A stretch of 64,000 nucleotides of DNA, taken from the NCBI GenBank assembly GCA_963704825.1, contig CAVPHV010000021.1, positions 1 to 64,000 of the forward strand, given 5' to 3'. Positions 17,311 to 27,401 of the stretch are shown piece after piece; positions within the stretch are counted from its first letter, which is position 1; each line of letters opens with the position of its first letter. The notes beneath the pieces were generated by a model. That model made no database searches. It had not been told where the DNA came from and saw nothing but the letters and a program-made list of their open reading frames with translations. A program made the translations under genes and the position numbers. This stretch comes from CAVPHV01 sp963704825. GTDB taxonomy: Bacteria; Actinomycetota; Acidimicrobiia; Spongiisociales; UBA5794.

Positions 17311-18867
17311 TCAAGTTGGCCCCCCCGTCAGTGCACCCCGTCTGCGCCCCATCGTCATGATGAGCGCCGAGTAAACGCCGAGGCCGACCCCCGCTGAGAC
17401 CCCCAGCGCCACGGCGGCGCCCTCCCGGCCGCTACCCGAGGGGATGATCGCGTAGAGGAGCAGGGCTATCCCGGTCGCCACGAGGGTCGCTACCAAAACC
17501 CAGATGGCGCTGGGCGTCAGCCGCCTCCATGGAATGCCAAGCGGCTTGACCAAATACATCGCGTGGACAAAAGCGGCCACGATGCCAAGGACGAACCCGG
17601 CGGCAATCCCGGTCACCCCGAAGATGGGCGCTAAGGCGGCCGCCGCCGCGATGTTGATCGCAACCAAGATGGCTCGATTGATGAACGGCTGCATCATGTC
17701 CAGGCGGGCGAACATCGTTGACAGCAACACCCGCGTGATGGCAATGAACGGAAGGGCCAGGGAGTAGACCACGACAACCTCGGACAGAAGCTGGACCGGC
17801 TCGCCGACGAATTCTCCTCGCTCGAAGAGAATCCGTACCACATCCCCCGAGAAGGCGATGAGGAATGCCGTCATCGGCACAGAAACCATCAACATGATCC
17901 TCGACCCGGTGAGAAGGGTCTTGGTTTGGCTCTCGCTGCCATCCTCGCTCTTGGCCAGGCTTGGAATCAGAACCACGGTCACACTCCGGAAGAACACCGT
18001 GCCGCCGATGGCGTTGATGATCCGCCAGGCATAGTTCACGATCGTGATCGCGCCGACGCCCAGGAAAGAAGCGATGAAGCGCTCGGCAATCCTCGCGAAC
18101 AGGTTGAGCCCGTTCGAGGCGGTGGGCCAGCCGAGAAGGCGCAAACCGCCGCGCACCGCGGGGCTTCCGAAACCGAAGCCCAGCCGGATGGCGATCCGCT
18201 TGCGCATTGTGGCAATTGTGAGCACGACGACCTGGAGGATCCCGCCGAACAGGTATCCGAAAGCAAGCGCCGCAATCCCGAGCCGGTTATGGAGGAGTGC
18301 CATCGTCAACAGCGCTCCGCCGCTGATGAGCAGCGGGCTCGCCGCCGGGATAACGAAGGAGAACCGCGCGTTGAGCACGGCGCGCAGCGCCTCGGCGGCG
18401 GTCCGAGTCAGAACAGTGGCAAAGAGCACAATCGACAGGTCGGCGGCAAGGGCCTTCGTTGCGGCCGATGCCCCGGGCGCAATGAGGCGCGGAAGAACCG
18501 GCGACAAGGCCACGCCGATGACGAAGATCCCGCCGGCGATGACCAGCATGGCGCCGATCATGCCCCCGACGTTGCGGGGACCTTCCGAGCCTTCTTCGCC
18601 GTACCATTTGACGAATAGGGGCACCAGGGCTTGGTTGGCGACGGCGATCATGATTGCCGCGATCGCGAACGGGATGGTTGCTGCAATGAAGAAGGCGTCG
18701 GTGTCCGCTCCAGCTCCAAAGAGAGCGGCGACGACGGCATCGACGGCAAACCCTGCAACCAGGGCCGCTCCGGCAAGGACGGTTACCCGAAAGGACGTCC
18801 GGCCCAGCGAACGCTTCGGAGCCGAGGCAACCTCGGGTGTTCCGTGGTCGGTGCTGCCGGTCGTCAC
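17311..18867 (-). CDS. MurJ/MviN-type flippase of the polysaccharide module
   Basis: A 518-residue polytopic membrane protein with about 14 hydrophobic segments of the MOP superfamily. The early motif DAVVAALFGAGADTDAFFIA matches MurJ/MviN (the asymmetric GxGxxxDAFxxA). The GTG at 18867 has GGAAGG upstream; a TTG at 18930 would overlap the preceding gene by 17 nt. It flips a lipid-linked saccharide across the membrane. Because it sits between a sulfotransferase and a Wzz-like gene, it is more likely dedicated to the local exopolysaccharide (Wzx role) than to lipid II. Confidence 0.82.
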   Translation of the reverse strand: MTTGSTDHGTPEVASAPKRSLGRTSFRVTVLAGAALVAGFAVDAVVAALFGAGADTDAFFIAATIPFAIAAIMIAVANQALVPLFVKWYGEEGSEGPRNVGGMIGAMLVIAGGIFVIGVALSPVLPRLIAPGASAATKALAADLSIVLFATVLTRTAAEALRAVLNARFSFVIPAASPLLISGGALLTMALLHNRLGIAALAFGYLFGGILQVVVLTIATMRKRIAIRLGFGFGSPAVRGGLRLLGWPTASNGLNLFARIAERFIASFLGVGAITIVNYAWRIINAIGGTVFFRSVTVVLIPSLAKSEDGSESQTKTLLTGSRIMLMVSVPMTAFLIAFSGDVVRILFERGEFVGEPVQLLSEVVVVYSLALPFIAITRVLLSTMFARLDMMQPFINRAILVAINIAAAAALAPIFGVTGIAAGFVLGIVAAFVHAMYLVKPLGIPWRRLTPSAIWVLVATLVATGIALLLYAIIPSGSGREGAAVALGVSAGVGLGVYSALIMTMGRRRGALTGGPT

Positions 18868-18913
18868 TGGGCAACTGCCTTCCACGAGGGGCCAAATGCC
18901 CCACTGAGATCCA

Positions 18914-19864
18914 TCACTGTGTTTCCCCAAGCAGTGACCGCATCTGAGCCGCTGCGACCTGATCGAGCTTCACTTGCAGCTCGTCGCACGCCCGGCGCAA
19001 GTCGGGCGGGACATCGTCATACACAGTCGGCCGACGCGTCCGAACCTCGTCGTCGGCAAACAGCCCGGGACGTTCCGAGAGACCAACGAAGCGCAGCAGT
19101 GCCTCACGCACCTCGGACGGCGATTCCACCAGCATGTCGTAGGACAGCAGGAGGATGTCGTCTCGACGATCAAGGCCCTGCTCGAAGAAGATGATGTTGC
19201 GCAGATACCACATCAGGATTGCGCCCGACTCAGGGGTCATGTGCTCATAGTCCATCGCCGCCGCCAGTTCGATCGCTTCGGCGGAGAGGCCCTCGGCCTG
19301 CCACGGAATCGGCGATTGGCCTCGGGCGATGGCTGCCGCGGCCTCGAGGTTGTTCGAGCCGAATTTGGCGACCGCCGAACGAGCCCTCGCATCTGGATTG
19401 CGGTAGACCCAGATCGCTCTGGCCGGCCGCTCCGGATCTCCGATCGCAAGCAGATCGGTGACGGCATGTGAGTCCATCAGCGGCTTGAAGACGACCAGGC
19501 GGTGGGGGCTGCGATCGACGACGCTCGCGACCTCCCCCTGCTTGAGACGGAATCGGTCGAAGGCGACTCGGCTGTTCTCGTTGTGAACCTCGGTCTCGGG
19601 AAAGCGGTCGAGCAACCGCATGACCAGGTTCGTCCCCGACCGTTGCAGACCGACCACGAACACCGCGGACGCCTGGCCGGGTGCGCCGTTCGCGGCGGCC
19701 CAGTGTTGCTTGGCGCGCTTGCGACGGACGCGGTCCACCACATTGAGATCGTCTTCTTCGATGAGCCGAGCGGCCCCTTCGGTACGGAGCCATCCGGCAT
19801 GGCGTCGCACGCGTTTGAGAAACCAGCTCGCGCCAGAATCTGCATCAGAATCGTTGCGGTTCAT
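18914..19864 (-). CDS. Sulfotransferase family protein 4
   Basis: A 316-residue protein from the ATG at 19864, chosen because GGGAG sits six bases upstream; an ATG four codons earlier lacks spacing. It has VFVVGLQRSGTNLVMRLLDRFP as the PAPS 5' loop, and RAIWVYRNPDARARSAVAKFG in place of the usual 3'-phosphate strand. It is a more divergent member of the sulfotransferase group than the other three. The N-terminal 55 residues are basic (LKRVRRHAGWLR, VDRVRRKRAKQHW). It is the first gene of a leftward set with the flippase and the Wzz-like gene. Confidence 0.8.
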   Translation of the reverse strand: MNRNDSDADSGASWFLKRVRRHAGWLRTEGAARLIEEDDLNVVDRVRRKRAKQHWAAANGAPGQASAVFVVGLQRSGTNLVMRLLDRFPETEVHNENSRVAFDRFRLKQGEVASVVDRSPHRLVVFKPLMDSHAVTDLLAIGDPERPARAIWVYRNPDARARSAVAKFGSNNLEAAAAIARGQSPIPWQAEGLSAEAIELAAAMDYEHMTPESGAILMWYLRNIIFFEQGLDRRDDILLLSYDMLVESPSEVREALLRFVGLSERPGLFADDEVRTRRPTVYDDVPPDLRRACDELQVKLDQVAAAQMRSLLGETQ

Positions 19865-19955
19865 CGCGGCTCCCATTCCCTCTACCCGGCCAATCCCGGC
19901 ATACCGAACCCCCCAAATACTGGCCCAGCCGCACGTGCCCTCCGCCACCGACCAG

Positions 19956-19983
19956 TCGACAGCGGAACCGGGAGTTGTATAAT
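19956..19983 (+). promoter_or_regulatory. Sigma-70-type promoter for the polymerase/glycosyltransferase operon
   Basis: TCGACA at 19956-19961 and a perfect TATAAT at 19978-19983, separated by 16 nt, read toward the genes starting at 20125, 21558 and 22801. It lies between divergent starts and is the best consensus match I see in the window. A transcript from it would have a leader of about 135 nt. Confidence 0.6.
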
Positions 19984-20124
19984 CGCACAGGTTGATCGGC
20001 AGGCCAACCGATTTCGGGGGGAACGAGGGGACTATGGGGAAACGGACGGAAAGTAGGAGCCGTCCCGTTTGGTGCGCGGGCCGCATGAACAGGGGCGGAA
20101 GCCAGCAACGGTTCCGGGCCCATT

Positions 20125-21561
20125 ATGCCGCGCGCTGATACGCTCCAGCGACTCCGCGGCGGCAGACTGCGGCGAGACCTGTCCGAAGCCACGACGCCGG
20201 TCAAGTGGGCGCTCATTCTCGTGGCTTCGGCTACCGCTGCGTCGACCGCGCTCCTGGCCTCGGGTACTGGTCTGACCGGTCGGTCGCTTCTCCCGATACT
20301 GGTACTCCTCGGCGCCGCTCTGGTGGTCATTGCCGTTTGGGACTTCGAGGTCTTCCTCGCCATCGCGCTCGTCGGTCGTGCCAGCCTCGATGCTCTCAAG
20401 GTCGGCTCCGGCGGAACCGGACCAGGCCTCGACGTGACCAGTGCCTTTGCTCTGACTTTCACCGCGCTGGGCGCGCTCTGGCTGGTTGCTCAGCCCGGCT
20501 TTGGCGAACGCAAGTACCGCTCGCCTCTTGCCTCGCCCCTCACCATGCTGATCGCCGTCGGGGCCATCAGCGTGTTCGCCGCCCCAGACCTCGGACGGAG
20601 TGGATTCGAATGGATCCGTCTCGTTGCCCTCGGTGTCTACCTTGCGGTCATCTATCGCTTCGTCCTCAACGTCGGACGGCGCAACCTGGTGCTGGTGGCG
20701 CTGTTTGCATCAGCCGTCATTCCCGTGGCCGTGGGACTGGCCCAGGTGGCCGTGAACCAAGGCGTCGTGCGATCAGGATTCCTACGCATCACCGGCACGT
20801 TCCTTCATCCCAACCCCTTTTCCATCTATCTCTCGCTCATCTTGGTGTTTGGAGTGGCGCTGCTCCGCTACGTCCGACCCGCATTACGTGTGCCCCTCGG
20901 CCTGTTGTTGGCCGCGGCCGGCGTAACGATGGTCTTCACCTACACGAGAACCGCCTGGATCGCGACCTTCGTCGGACTCATGGTGGTCGGCTGGCTCGAC
21001 AACCGTCGCCTCGCCGCAGGCATCATCGTCGCCGTCCTCATCGGGGCGCTGTTCGTACCGTCGGTGACGGAGCGGTTCAGCGATCTGACCGACTCCACCA
21101 CGGAAAGTGGACAGGTGGGCAACAGCCTTGCGTGGAGACTCGACACGTGGCGGGCGACCCTCGACGAACTCCCCAATCCGGTGAGCGGACTCGGCCTGAG
21201 ATCGGCCGATACCCTGACCGAGGACGGCAAACTCCCCCACAATGACCTCGTCCGCATGTACGTCGAACTCGGGCTTCTCGGCCTGCTTGCCTACCTGTGG
21301 CTCATCCAGCGGTTGATCGCCACATCGTTCCGGGCCTGGCGGAGTGCAACAGAAGGCCTCAGCCGCGGCATTGCCGCGGGGTTTGCCGGCGCTCTCGCCG
21401 CGTTCATCGTCACCAGCGTAGTTTCCAACGTCATGTCGCAGCTCGTGTTGTGGTGGTACTTCGGCACCATGGCGGTGCTGGCTGCGGCCATCCCATATTG
21501 GACGTCCACAGCGGATCCGGACGAGCAAGCAACCGCCACACTCGAGGCGGTCGGGCCATGA
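20125..21561 (+). CDS. O-antigen ligase/polymerase-like (Wzy/WaaL) membrane protein
   Basis: A 478-residue protein with about 11-12 transmembrane segments. The family's large periplasmic loop is between about residues 310 and 380, with GNSLAWRLDTWRATLDELPNP and GLRSADTLTEDGKLPHNDLVRMYVELG. The His in PHND followed by ELG is the usual PF04932 pattern. It polymerises or ligates undecaprenol-linked repeats at the outer face of the membrane. Its TGA overlaps the next ATG (21558-21561). With the flippase, Wzz-like protein and GTs it completes a Wzx/Wzy-type pathway. Confidence 0.85.
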   Translation: MPRADTLQRLRGGRLRRDLSEATTPVKWALILVASATAASTALLASGTGLTGRSLLPILVLLGAALVVIAVWDFEVFLAIALVGRASLDALKVGSGGTGPGLDVTSAFALTFTALGALWLVAQPGFGERKYRSPLASPLTMLIAVGAISVFAAPDLGRSGFEWIRLVALGVYLAVIYRFVLNVGRRNLVLVALFASAVIPVAVGLAQVAVNQGVVRSGFLRITGTFLHPNPFSIYLSLILVFGVALLRYVRPALRVPLGLLLAAAGVTMVFTYTRTAWIATFVGLMVVGWLDNRRLAAGIIVAVLIGALFVPSVTERFSDLTDSTTESGQVGNSLAWRLDTWRATLDELPNPVSGLGLRSADTLTEDGKLPHNDLVRMYVELGLLGLLAYLWLIQRLIATSFRAWRSATEGLSRGIAAGFAGALAAFIVTSVVSNVMSQLVLWWYFGTMAVLAAAIPYWTSTADPDEQATATLEAVGP

Positions 21562-22799
21562 GGATTCTCCACGTCAACAAGTTCCTGTACCGCCGGGGCG
21601 GCGCCGAGGCGTACATGCTCGACCTCGCCGGAGAGCAACAAGCCGGCGGCAACGAAGTCGAGTTCTTCGCCATGCAGCATCCGGACAACCTGCCTGCGAC
21701 CTATCAAGGTTCCTTCCCTTCCTACGTCGAGACCGGCACGGTCAACCAGCCAGCAGCGGAACGGATCCGAATCGTGGGCCGGACCTTCTACTCCCGATCG
21801 GCACGGACCGGCATCGACGAGGTCGCCCGAACGTTCAAGCCGGACATCGCCCATCTGCACAACATCTACCACCAGCTCAGCCCTTCGATCCTCCGGCCAC
21901 TCGCAAAGCTGAACATCCCGGTCGTGATGACCCTGCACGACTACAAGCTGGCCTGCCCCACCTACAAATTCATGGCGCAAGACAAGGTTTGCGAGGCATG
22001 TATCGGCGGGGCTTTTTGGAACGCCCCGATCAAACGCTGCAACAAAGGATCGCTCGGGGCCAGCGTCGTCGTCGCCGCCGAGACTGCGCTGCACCGTTGG
22101 TTCAAGGCGTACCGCACCGTTGATCGCTTCATCTGCCCGAGCGAGTTTCTCCGCTCCAAGATGGCCCAGGCGAACGTCTACCCGGATCGGATGCGAACCA
22201 TCCCCAACTTTGCGCCGGTGCAAACCGTGCCGCTGAAGGACACCCCGGGCGGTGACGCCATCTACATCGGGCGGCTGGCCCCGGAAAAGGGTGTCGACAC
22301 CCTGATCCGAGCGGCAGCTCTTGGTGGGTTTCGGCTACGCGTCGTCGGCGACGGACCGGAACGGCCGGTACTCGAGGCGCTCGCGCAAGAAACCGATGCT
22401 CTGGTCCACTTTGAGGGTCACCTCGGCAGGGAACAGGTCCTCGAGCTGCTGCGGTCGTCCTCCGTGAGCGTGCTTGCGGCGCGTTGGTACGAGAACCAGC
22501 CCATCGCGGTGATCGAGTCCTTCGCCGCCGGTGTCCCCGTTGTGGCCAGTAACATCGGCGGTCTCCCCGAACTGGTGCGACCCGGGGAAACCGGCGCCCT
22601 CGTTCCGGTTGACGACTCGCGTAAGCTTGCAGAAGTGGTGCGGGCATATCTCGACGATCCCATCGAGGCGATGGAACAGGGTCGCAAGGCCCGGGCCTTC
22701 GCGGAGGCGGCCTTCACTCCCGCGGTCCATCTCGAACGGATACACGAACTCTACGAAGAGACAATCGGCGGATACAGGGGACAACAGGTGGGGGCATGA
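21558..22799 (+). CDS. GT4-family glycosyltransferase A
   Basis: A 413-residue GT-B enzyme. The N-terminal Rossmann half has RILHVNKFLYRRGGAEAYML (glycine-rich acceptor loop) and MTLHDYKLACPTYKF. The C-terminal half has the donor-binding signature YIGRLAPEKGVDTLIRAA and AVIESFAAGVPVVASNIGGL, including the E-x7-E type motif. A Cys-containing insert (KVCEACIGGAFWNAPIKRC) is seen in many exopolysaccharide GT4 enzymes and may bind metal. It adds a sugar to the growing lipid-linked repeat at the cytosolic membrane face. One nt separates its stop from the next gene. Confidence 0.88.
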   Translation: MRILHVNKFLYRRGGAEAYMLDLAGEQQAGGNEVEFFAMQHPDNLPATYQGSFPSYVETGTVNQPAAERIRIVGRTFYSRSARTGIDEVARTFKPDIAHLHNIYHQLSPSILRPLAKLNIPVVMTLHDYKLACPTYKFMAQDKVCEACIGGAFWNAPIKRCNKGSLGASVVVAAETALHRWFKAYRTVDRFICPSEFLRSKMAQANVYPDRMRTIPNFAPVQTVPLKDTPGGDAIYIGRLAPEKGVDTLIRAAALGGFRLRVVGDGPERPVLEALAQETDALVHFEGHLGREQVLELLRSSSVSVLAARWYENQPIAVIESFAAGVPVVASNIGGLPELVRPGETGALVPVDDSRKLAEVVRAYLDDPIEAMEQGRKARAFAEAAFTPAVHLERIHELYEETIGGYRGQQVGA

Positions 22800-22800
22800 C

Positions 22801-23952
22801 ATGCGCATAGCAATGATCGGACAGCGAGGAGTACCCGCCACCTGGGGCGGGGTTGAGAGGCACGTCGAGGAAGTTGGAAGCCGATTAGCCGAGCGCGGCC
22901 ATGACGTGACCGTCTTTGTTCGACCGTCGTACTCGGATCACGTCGGCGACGAATACCGCGGTATGCGGGTCAAGCGCGTCGCGACAGTGTCGACCCGCCA
23001 TCTCGATGCCATCGTGCACGCCAGCTTGTCCACGGTCTCGGCGATGCGCACCGGCTTTGATATTCTCCACTATCACGCGATCGGCCCGGGAGTCCCGGCC
23101 GTTCTCCCCCGGATGACTCGTCGGTCGAGAGTGATCCAGACGATCCACGGCCTCGACAGCCAGCGGGCCAAATGGGGCCGCTTCGCGCAGTCGGCGCTGG
23201 GCGGAGCCGAATGGCTCAGCGGGCGGGTACCGCACGAGGTGATTGTCGTCTCTCGCGATCTCCACGATCACTATCGAGAGCGGTATGGCCGGGAAACCCA
23301 CCTCATCATGAACGGTGTCGACAAACGGCCGCGCCGCGAGCCCCAGCTCATCGTCGACGAATACGGTCTCCAGAAGCACAAATACGCGCTCTTTGTGGGT
23401 CGCCTCGTCCCGGAGAAGGCTCCAGATCAGCTGATACGGGCGTTCCGACGCGTGCCGGGCGACTATCGGCTCGTGATCGCAGGAGGATCGAGCTTCACCG
23501 GCGAGTATGTGGACGAACTCCACCGACTTGCCGCAGACGATCCTCGCATCCTGTTCACCGGGTACGTGTTTGGCGAAGCGCTCGACGAGCTCTATACCAA
23601 CGCAGCGGCGTTCGTTCTACCGTCGACGCTGGAAGGGCTACCACTCACCCTGCTGGAGGCGATGGAATATGGCGCTCCGATCGTGGCGAGCAACATCCCC
23701 CCCCACCGAGAGGTCATTGACGCATCGGGCATCGGCCACATGCTCTTTCCGGTGGGCAACGAAGACAGCATGGTGCAGGCGCTGCAACAGACACTCGAGT
23801 CGCAGCCACAGGCTCACCGCGGGATCGATCAATTCCGTGCCCGCACCTTGCCTCGGTTTCAGTGGCCCGAGGTCACCACGGCAACGGAGGCCGTCTACCA
23901 CCAAGCGTGGCAGGTGAGCACCAAAAGTGAGCGTGCAGTAGTCCAGAACTGA
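22801..23952 (+). CDS. GT4-family glycosyltransferase B (DUF1972/rhamnosyltransferase-like start)
   Basis: A 383-residue GT-B enzyme beginning MRIAMIGQRGVPATWGGVER, the N-terminal signature seen in DUF1972-type GT4 enzymes including many rhamnosyl- and galactosyltransferases. The second half has ALFVGRLVPEKAPDQLIRAF, FVLPSTLEGLPLTLLEAMEYG and ASNIPPHREV. It is the last gene of the 20125-23952 operon before a perfect hairpin. The sugar donor cannot be assigned. Confidence 0.87.
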   Translation: MRIAMIGQRGVPATWGGVERHVEEVGSRLAERGHDVTVFVRPSYSDHVGDEYRGMRVKRVATVSTRHLDAIVHASLSTVSAMRTGFDILHYHAIGPGVPAVLPRMTRRSRVIQTIHGLDSQRAKWGRFAQSALGGAEWLSGRVPHEVIVVSRDLHDHYRERYGRETHLIMNGVDKRPRREPQLIVDEYGLQKHKYALFVGRLVPEKAPDQLIRAFRRVPGDYRLVIAGGSSFTGEYVDELHRLAADDPRILFTGYVFGEALDELYTNAAAFVLPSTLEGLPLTLLEAMEYGAPIVASNIPPHREVIDASGIGHMLFPVGNEDSMVQALQQTLESQPQAHRGIDQFRARTLPRFQWPEVTTATEAVYHQAWQVSTKSERAVVQN

Positions 23953-23962
23953 CTAGGCACAT

Positions 23963-23989
23963 CAGCGATGGCGCCAATAGCCATCGCTG
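23963..23989 (+). terminator. Hairpin after the glycosyltransferase operon
   Basis: CAGCGATGGC (23963-23972) pairs perfectly with GCCATCGCTG (23980-23989) around a 7-nt loop, 11 nt after the last stop codon. There is no T-tract, as is common in high-GC Actinobacteria. If it is leaky, the NHL genes that follow on the same strand could be part of the same transcript. Confidence 0.6.
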
Positions 23990-24134
23990 GGACAAATGTT
24001 GATTGCGTAGGCTACGGACATCGTCAAGAATGGAGTCACACCTTGACTGACAGGGGAAGGCTTAGCCGGGGGGCAGCAAATGGGACTGGAAGAAATCGAA
24101 AGCGCTGACGCGCGCGGGATCGACCCGTCGAGCG

Positions 24135-27100
24135 TTGTGGCGACCAAGCAGGGTGGTACCTGTTGTCGTCGCGCTCGTTGCGTCGTTGGTCATCGCGATA
24201 CAGCCAGCCTCGGCCGAGTGGTCGCAGCCCGCGTTTGTCACGACGATTGGTGGCAGCGGACGCCCCGGAGTGTTTGCCTGGGGGCTTCAGTACAACCCGG
24301 TGTCTGATGAGCTTCTCGTCGGGGATTACCTCAACTACCAGGTCCGTCGTTTCTCGCCCGACGGCAGTCACCTCGGCGACTTCTTCCGCAGTGACAACCA
24401 GGGTCAGCCGTACTCGCTTGCCGTGGATTCGAACGATGGGTCCATCTACGTTCCCGAGATCGCAGACGGCAGCATCGGCGGGACCGTCGCCAAATACGAC
24501 GCTGCCGGTAACTTCCTGTACGCAGTCGACACCAACGCGGACTACTACGCCTGGATCGCAATAGGGCCCGCCGGGGATCTCTACATCGCCGACAGTCACT
24601 ACTGGAACAATGCCGGGGATCCACCGCACATTCGCAGATTCAGGTTCAACGATGCGACCCAGACGGGCACTGAGATCGACAGCTGGACCGTCTTGCCCTC
24701 GGGTCTGGATGTCCCCCGCATGTATGGCATCGATGTCGCCGCAGATGGGACCGTGTACGCATCCGACACCATCAACAAGACGGTGCACCGCTGGGAAAAC
24801 GACGGCACCTACCTCGGTGGATTCGGAACCGGCTACTTCACGGGAGACATACGCTCGGTCGCGGTCGACGATGCCAACGGTTTCGTGTACGTCGTTGACG
24901 CCTTCGGTGGGCAGATCGAGAAGTTCCTGCTCGACGGAACCTACGTTGCGTCGATAGGTGGCCTCGGCCCCAACGACGGGCAGCTCCTGGCGCCGCGGCA
25001 AGTCACCGTGGGATCCGCCGGACAAGTCTTCGTCGCCGACTACGGCAAGTACTCCGTCGAAGAGTTCGACGCCGCAGGGACCTGGATCCAATCGATCCCC
25101 CAGCCGTCGCGACGCCCCTCAGCAGCGCACCTTGCCCAACCGCGTGACGTGGACGTCGATGCCTCCGGGAACGTGTGGGTCGCCGACACTTGGAACCAGC
25201 GCGTCCAGCAGTACTCGAGTGACGGAACCTGGCTCGACATGTGGGGCCAACGCGGTTCCGGTCTCTACGGCATGAACTACCCACGCGGGATAGGGATCGA
25301 TCCCGTGACCCAAAACGTCTGGGTCTCTCAAGAACGGGGCCACTACATCGCGGTCTACGATCCAACGTTCTCAACCAAGCTGTTTGTGGTCGGCGAAGAG
25401 GGCGTTGACTCGGCGTCCACCGACTTCCTGCGCTGGCCAAACGACATCGAGTTCTACGGCGGGAACGCATACGTCGGAGACCGAGTCTCGAACCGTGTCA
25501 AGGTATTCGACACGACAACGGGCGATGAGCTGTGGCGAATCAGTCGCCGCAATCACGGGTTGGCGGTTGATCCCGCATCGGGCGACGTGTTTGTTGTCGA
25601 CGAGGTCGGCGAGCGGATCTTCAAATACGACTCGGCCGGCAACGAGCTGTTCGTCTTCGGGTCCAATGGAACCGGGGACGGCCAATTCAAGATGCCGAAA
25701 GATGCCGTTGTCGCCAACGGTCTGCTGTGGGTCACGGACGAACAGCTCTCCAGGGTCCAAGCGTTCGACCTCGACGGCAACTTCGTCGGCCGTTGGGGCG
25801 GCTACGGATCCAACGCCTACCAGTTCAAGAACCCCGTGGGGATTGCCACCGATGGGTCGGGCAAGCTCTACATCACCGATTCGGGCAACGACCGCATCGT
25901 GGTGTACGACACGAACACGGCCAAACCACCATATGAGTTCTCGCGCCCGGGCCTCACGATCACTTCGCCGACGAACGGCCAGGCGTTCTCCCAGCAGACA
26001 ACTATTGCAGGGCAGGCAACCGACAACTCAGCGATTGCGAACGTCGAGGTGGCGGTGATGGACCAGGCGACCGGTCTGTGGTGGAACAGCTTCAGCGCGA
26101 CGTGGGAAACGACCCAGATGTGGTCGTTGGCGCCGCTTTCCGGGCCGCCGAATGCCCGCGACTTCGATTGGAAGTTCATGGGCGGCACCTACGGTGGCGC
26201 CTACGAAGCTCGCATTCGTGCCCGCGACTCCCAGAACACGGTTTCGAACCCGGAGGCGGTGCGGACGTTTGCAGTTTCCGAGGAATCCACCGAACCAGAC
26301 TTCGAAGAGCCGGATGGAACGGTGACCGTCCCGGCCAACGGGCAGAGCTTCCCTGAGGGCACCGTCGCCATCAGCGGTGAGGCTACCGACAACGTCGGGG
26401 TCACCGAGGTAGACGTCGCCATCAAAGACCGTGATAGCGGCCTGTGGTGGACGGGAAGCACCTGGGCAGGGTTCACCTGGCTGGCCGCAGACGTTGCCAG
26501 CCCAGGGGCAACCTCGACGCCATGGGACTACTCGTTCACCGGCTCAGTTCCAGGCTCGTACGGCATGTCGGTACGGGCGCACGATGGCGCGGGCAACCTC
26601 GACACGACGCGACCGTGGGTGACCTTCACCGTCTCCTCCGGAAGCGACACCATCGAACCTGACGGGACCGTCACGGTCCCCGGGCAGAACCAGATCTATC
26701 CGCCCGGCCTCGTTGCGATGAACGGCACCGCAACCGACAACATCGGGGTGGAACGGGTCCGCATCGCAGTCAAGGACAAGAATGCCTCACTGTGGTGGAC
26801 CGGATCGGGATGGGGCAACTTCACCTGGCTCGAAACGACGCTTTCCGACCCGGCCGCGGCCACCACCGAGTGGTCGTGGGAGTTCGACCCCGGGTTGACC
26901 GGCTCGTTTGCCCTATTGCTGCGGGCGGAGGATACATCGGGGAACGTCGATTCCACTCGTCCCTGGGTCAGCTTCTCAGTGTCGAGCGACTTGGTTCCGC
27001 CAAACGTGGAAGTCACGACGCCGACCAAGCAGGAGATCCTGCCCGTGGGCATCGTCGACGTGACGGGAGCCGCCACCGACGATGTCGCCGTGCAGCGGGT

Positions 27101-27326
27101 CCGCGTCGCCGTCAAGGATCGCACCGCCGGACTGTGGTGGGACGGTACAACGTGGGGCAGTTTCACGTGGTTCGACGCCACGCTGACGAGCCCCGGAGCG
27201 GCGACCACGGACTGGAGCTGGACGTTTGATGCCGGTCCCGGCCTGTATGGATTCCTCGTGGCAGCAGAGGACAGTTCCGGTAATGCGGACCCCACAAAGC
27301 CGTGGGTGCCGATTACGGTTGAGTGA
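24135..27326 (+). CDS. Secreted NHL-propeller protein with four Trp-rich Ig-like domains (type A)
   Basis: About 1063 residues. The start is unsure: a TTG at 24135 or a GTG at 24153. Residues about 7-27 are a signal peptide ending PASA-EWS. NHL repeats from about 30 to 600 (VGDYLNYQVRRFSPDG, VWVADTWNQRVQQYSSDG) should fold as two propellers. Four Ig-like domains of about 110 residues follow to the end, each with the SGxATDNxxVxxV...LWWTGSxWxxFTW...AxDxxGNxD pattern; the first lacks part of the Trp motif. The protein ends in the domain (KPWVPITVE) with no sorting signal. First of four NHL genes on this strand, 182 nt after the GT operon. A matrix or adhesion role is inference. Confidence 0.85.
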   Translation: MWRPSRVVPVVVALVASLVIAIQPASAEWSQPAFVTTIGGSGRPGVFAWGLQYNPVSDELLVGDYLNYQVRRFSPDGSHLGDFFRSDNQGQPYSLAVDSNDGSIYVPEIADGSIGGTVAKYDAAGNFLYAVDTNADYYAWIAIGPAGDLYIADSHYWNNAGDPPHIRRFRFNDATQTGTEIDSWTVLPSGLDVPRMYGIDVAADGTVYASDTINKTVHRWENDGTYLGGFGTGYFTGDIRSVAVDDANGFVYVVDAFGGQIEKFLLDGTYVASIGGLGPNDGQLLAPRQVTVGSAGQVFVADYGKYSVEEFDAAGTWIQSIPQPSRRPSAAHLAQPRDVDVDASGNVWVADTWNQRVQQYSSDGTWLDMWGQRGSGLYGMNYPRGIGIDPVTQNVWVSQERGHYIAVYDPTFSTKLFVVGEEGVDSASTDFLRWPNDIEFYGGNAYVGDRVSNRVKVFDTTTGDELWRISRRNHGLAVDPASGDVFVVDEVGERIFKYDSAGNELFVFGSNGTGDGQFKMPKDAVVANGLLWVTDEQLSRVQAFDLDGNFVGRWGGYGSNAYQFKNPVGIATDGSGKLYITDSGNDRIVVYDTNTAKPPYEFSRPGLTITSPTNGQAFSQQTTIAGQATDNSAIANVEVAVMDQATGLWWNSFSATWETTQMWSLAPLSGPPNARDFDWKFMGGTYGGAYEARIRARDSQNTVSNPEAVRTFAVSEESTEPDFEEPDGTVTVPANGQSFPEGTVAISGEATDNVGVTEVDVAIKDRDSGLWWTGSTWAGFTWLAADVASPGATSTPWDYSFTGSVPGSYGMSVRAHDGAGNLDTTRPWVTFTVSSGSDTIEPDGTVTVPGQNQIYPPGLVAMNGTATDNIGVERVRIAVKDKNASLWWTGSGWGNFTWLETTLSDPAAATTEWSWEFDPGLTGSFALLLRAEDTSGNVDSTRPWVSFSVSSDLVPPNVEVTTPTKQEILPVGIVDVTGAATDDVAVQRVRVAVKDRTAGLWWDGTTWGSFTWFDATLTSPGAATTDWSWTFDAGPGLYGFLVAAEDSSGNADPTKPWVPITVE

Positions 27327-27401
27327 GAAACACGCTAGAGGGAAGAGCCGGCCGGCACGCTGAGAGGCTGCCGATCGGCACTGGTAGGGGGAGAAGGATT
27401 G

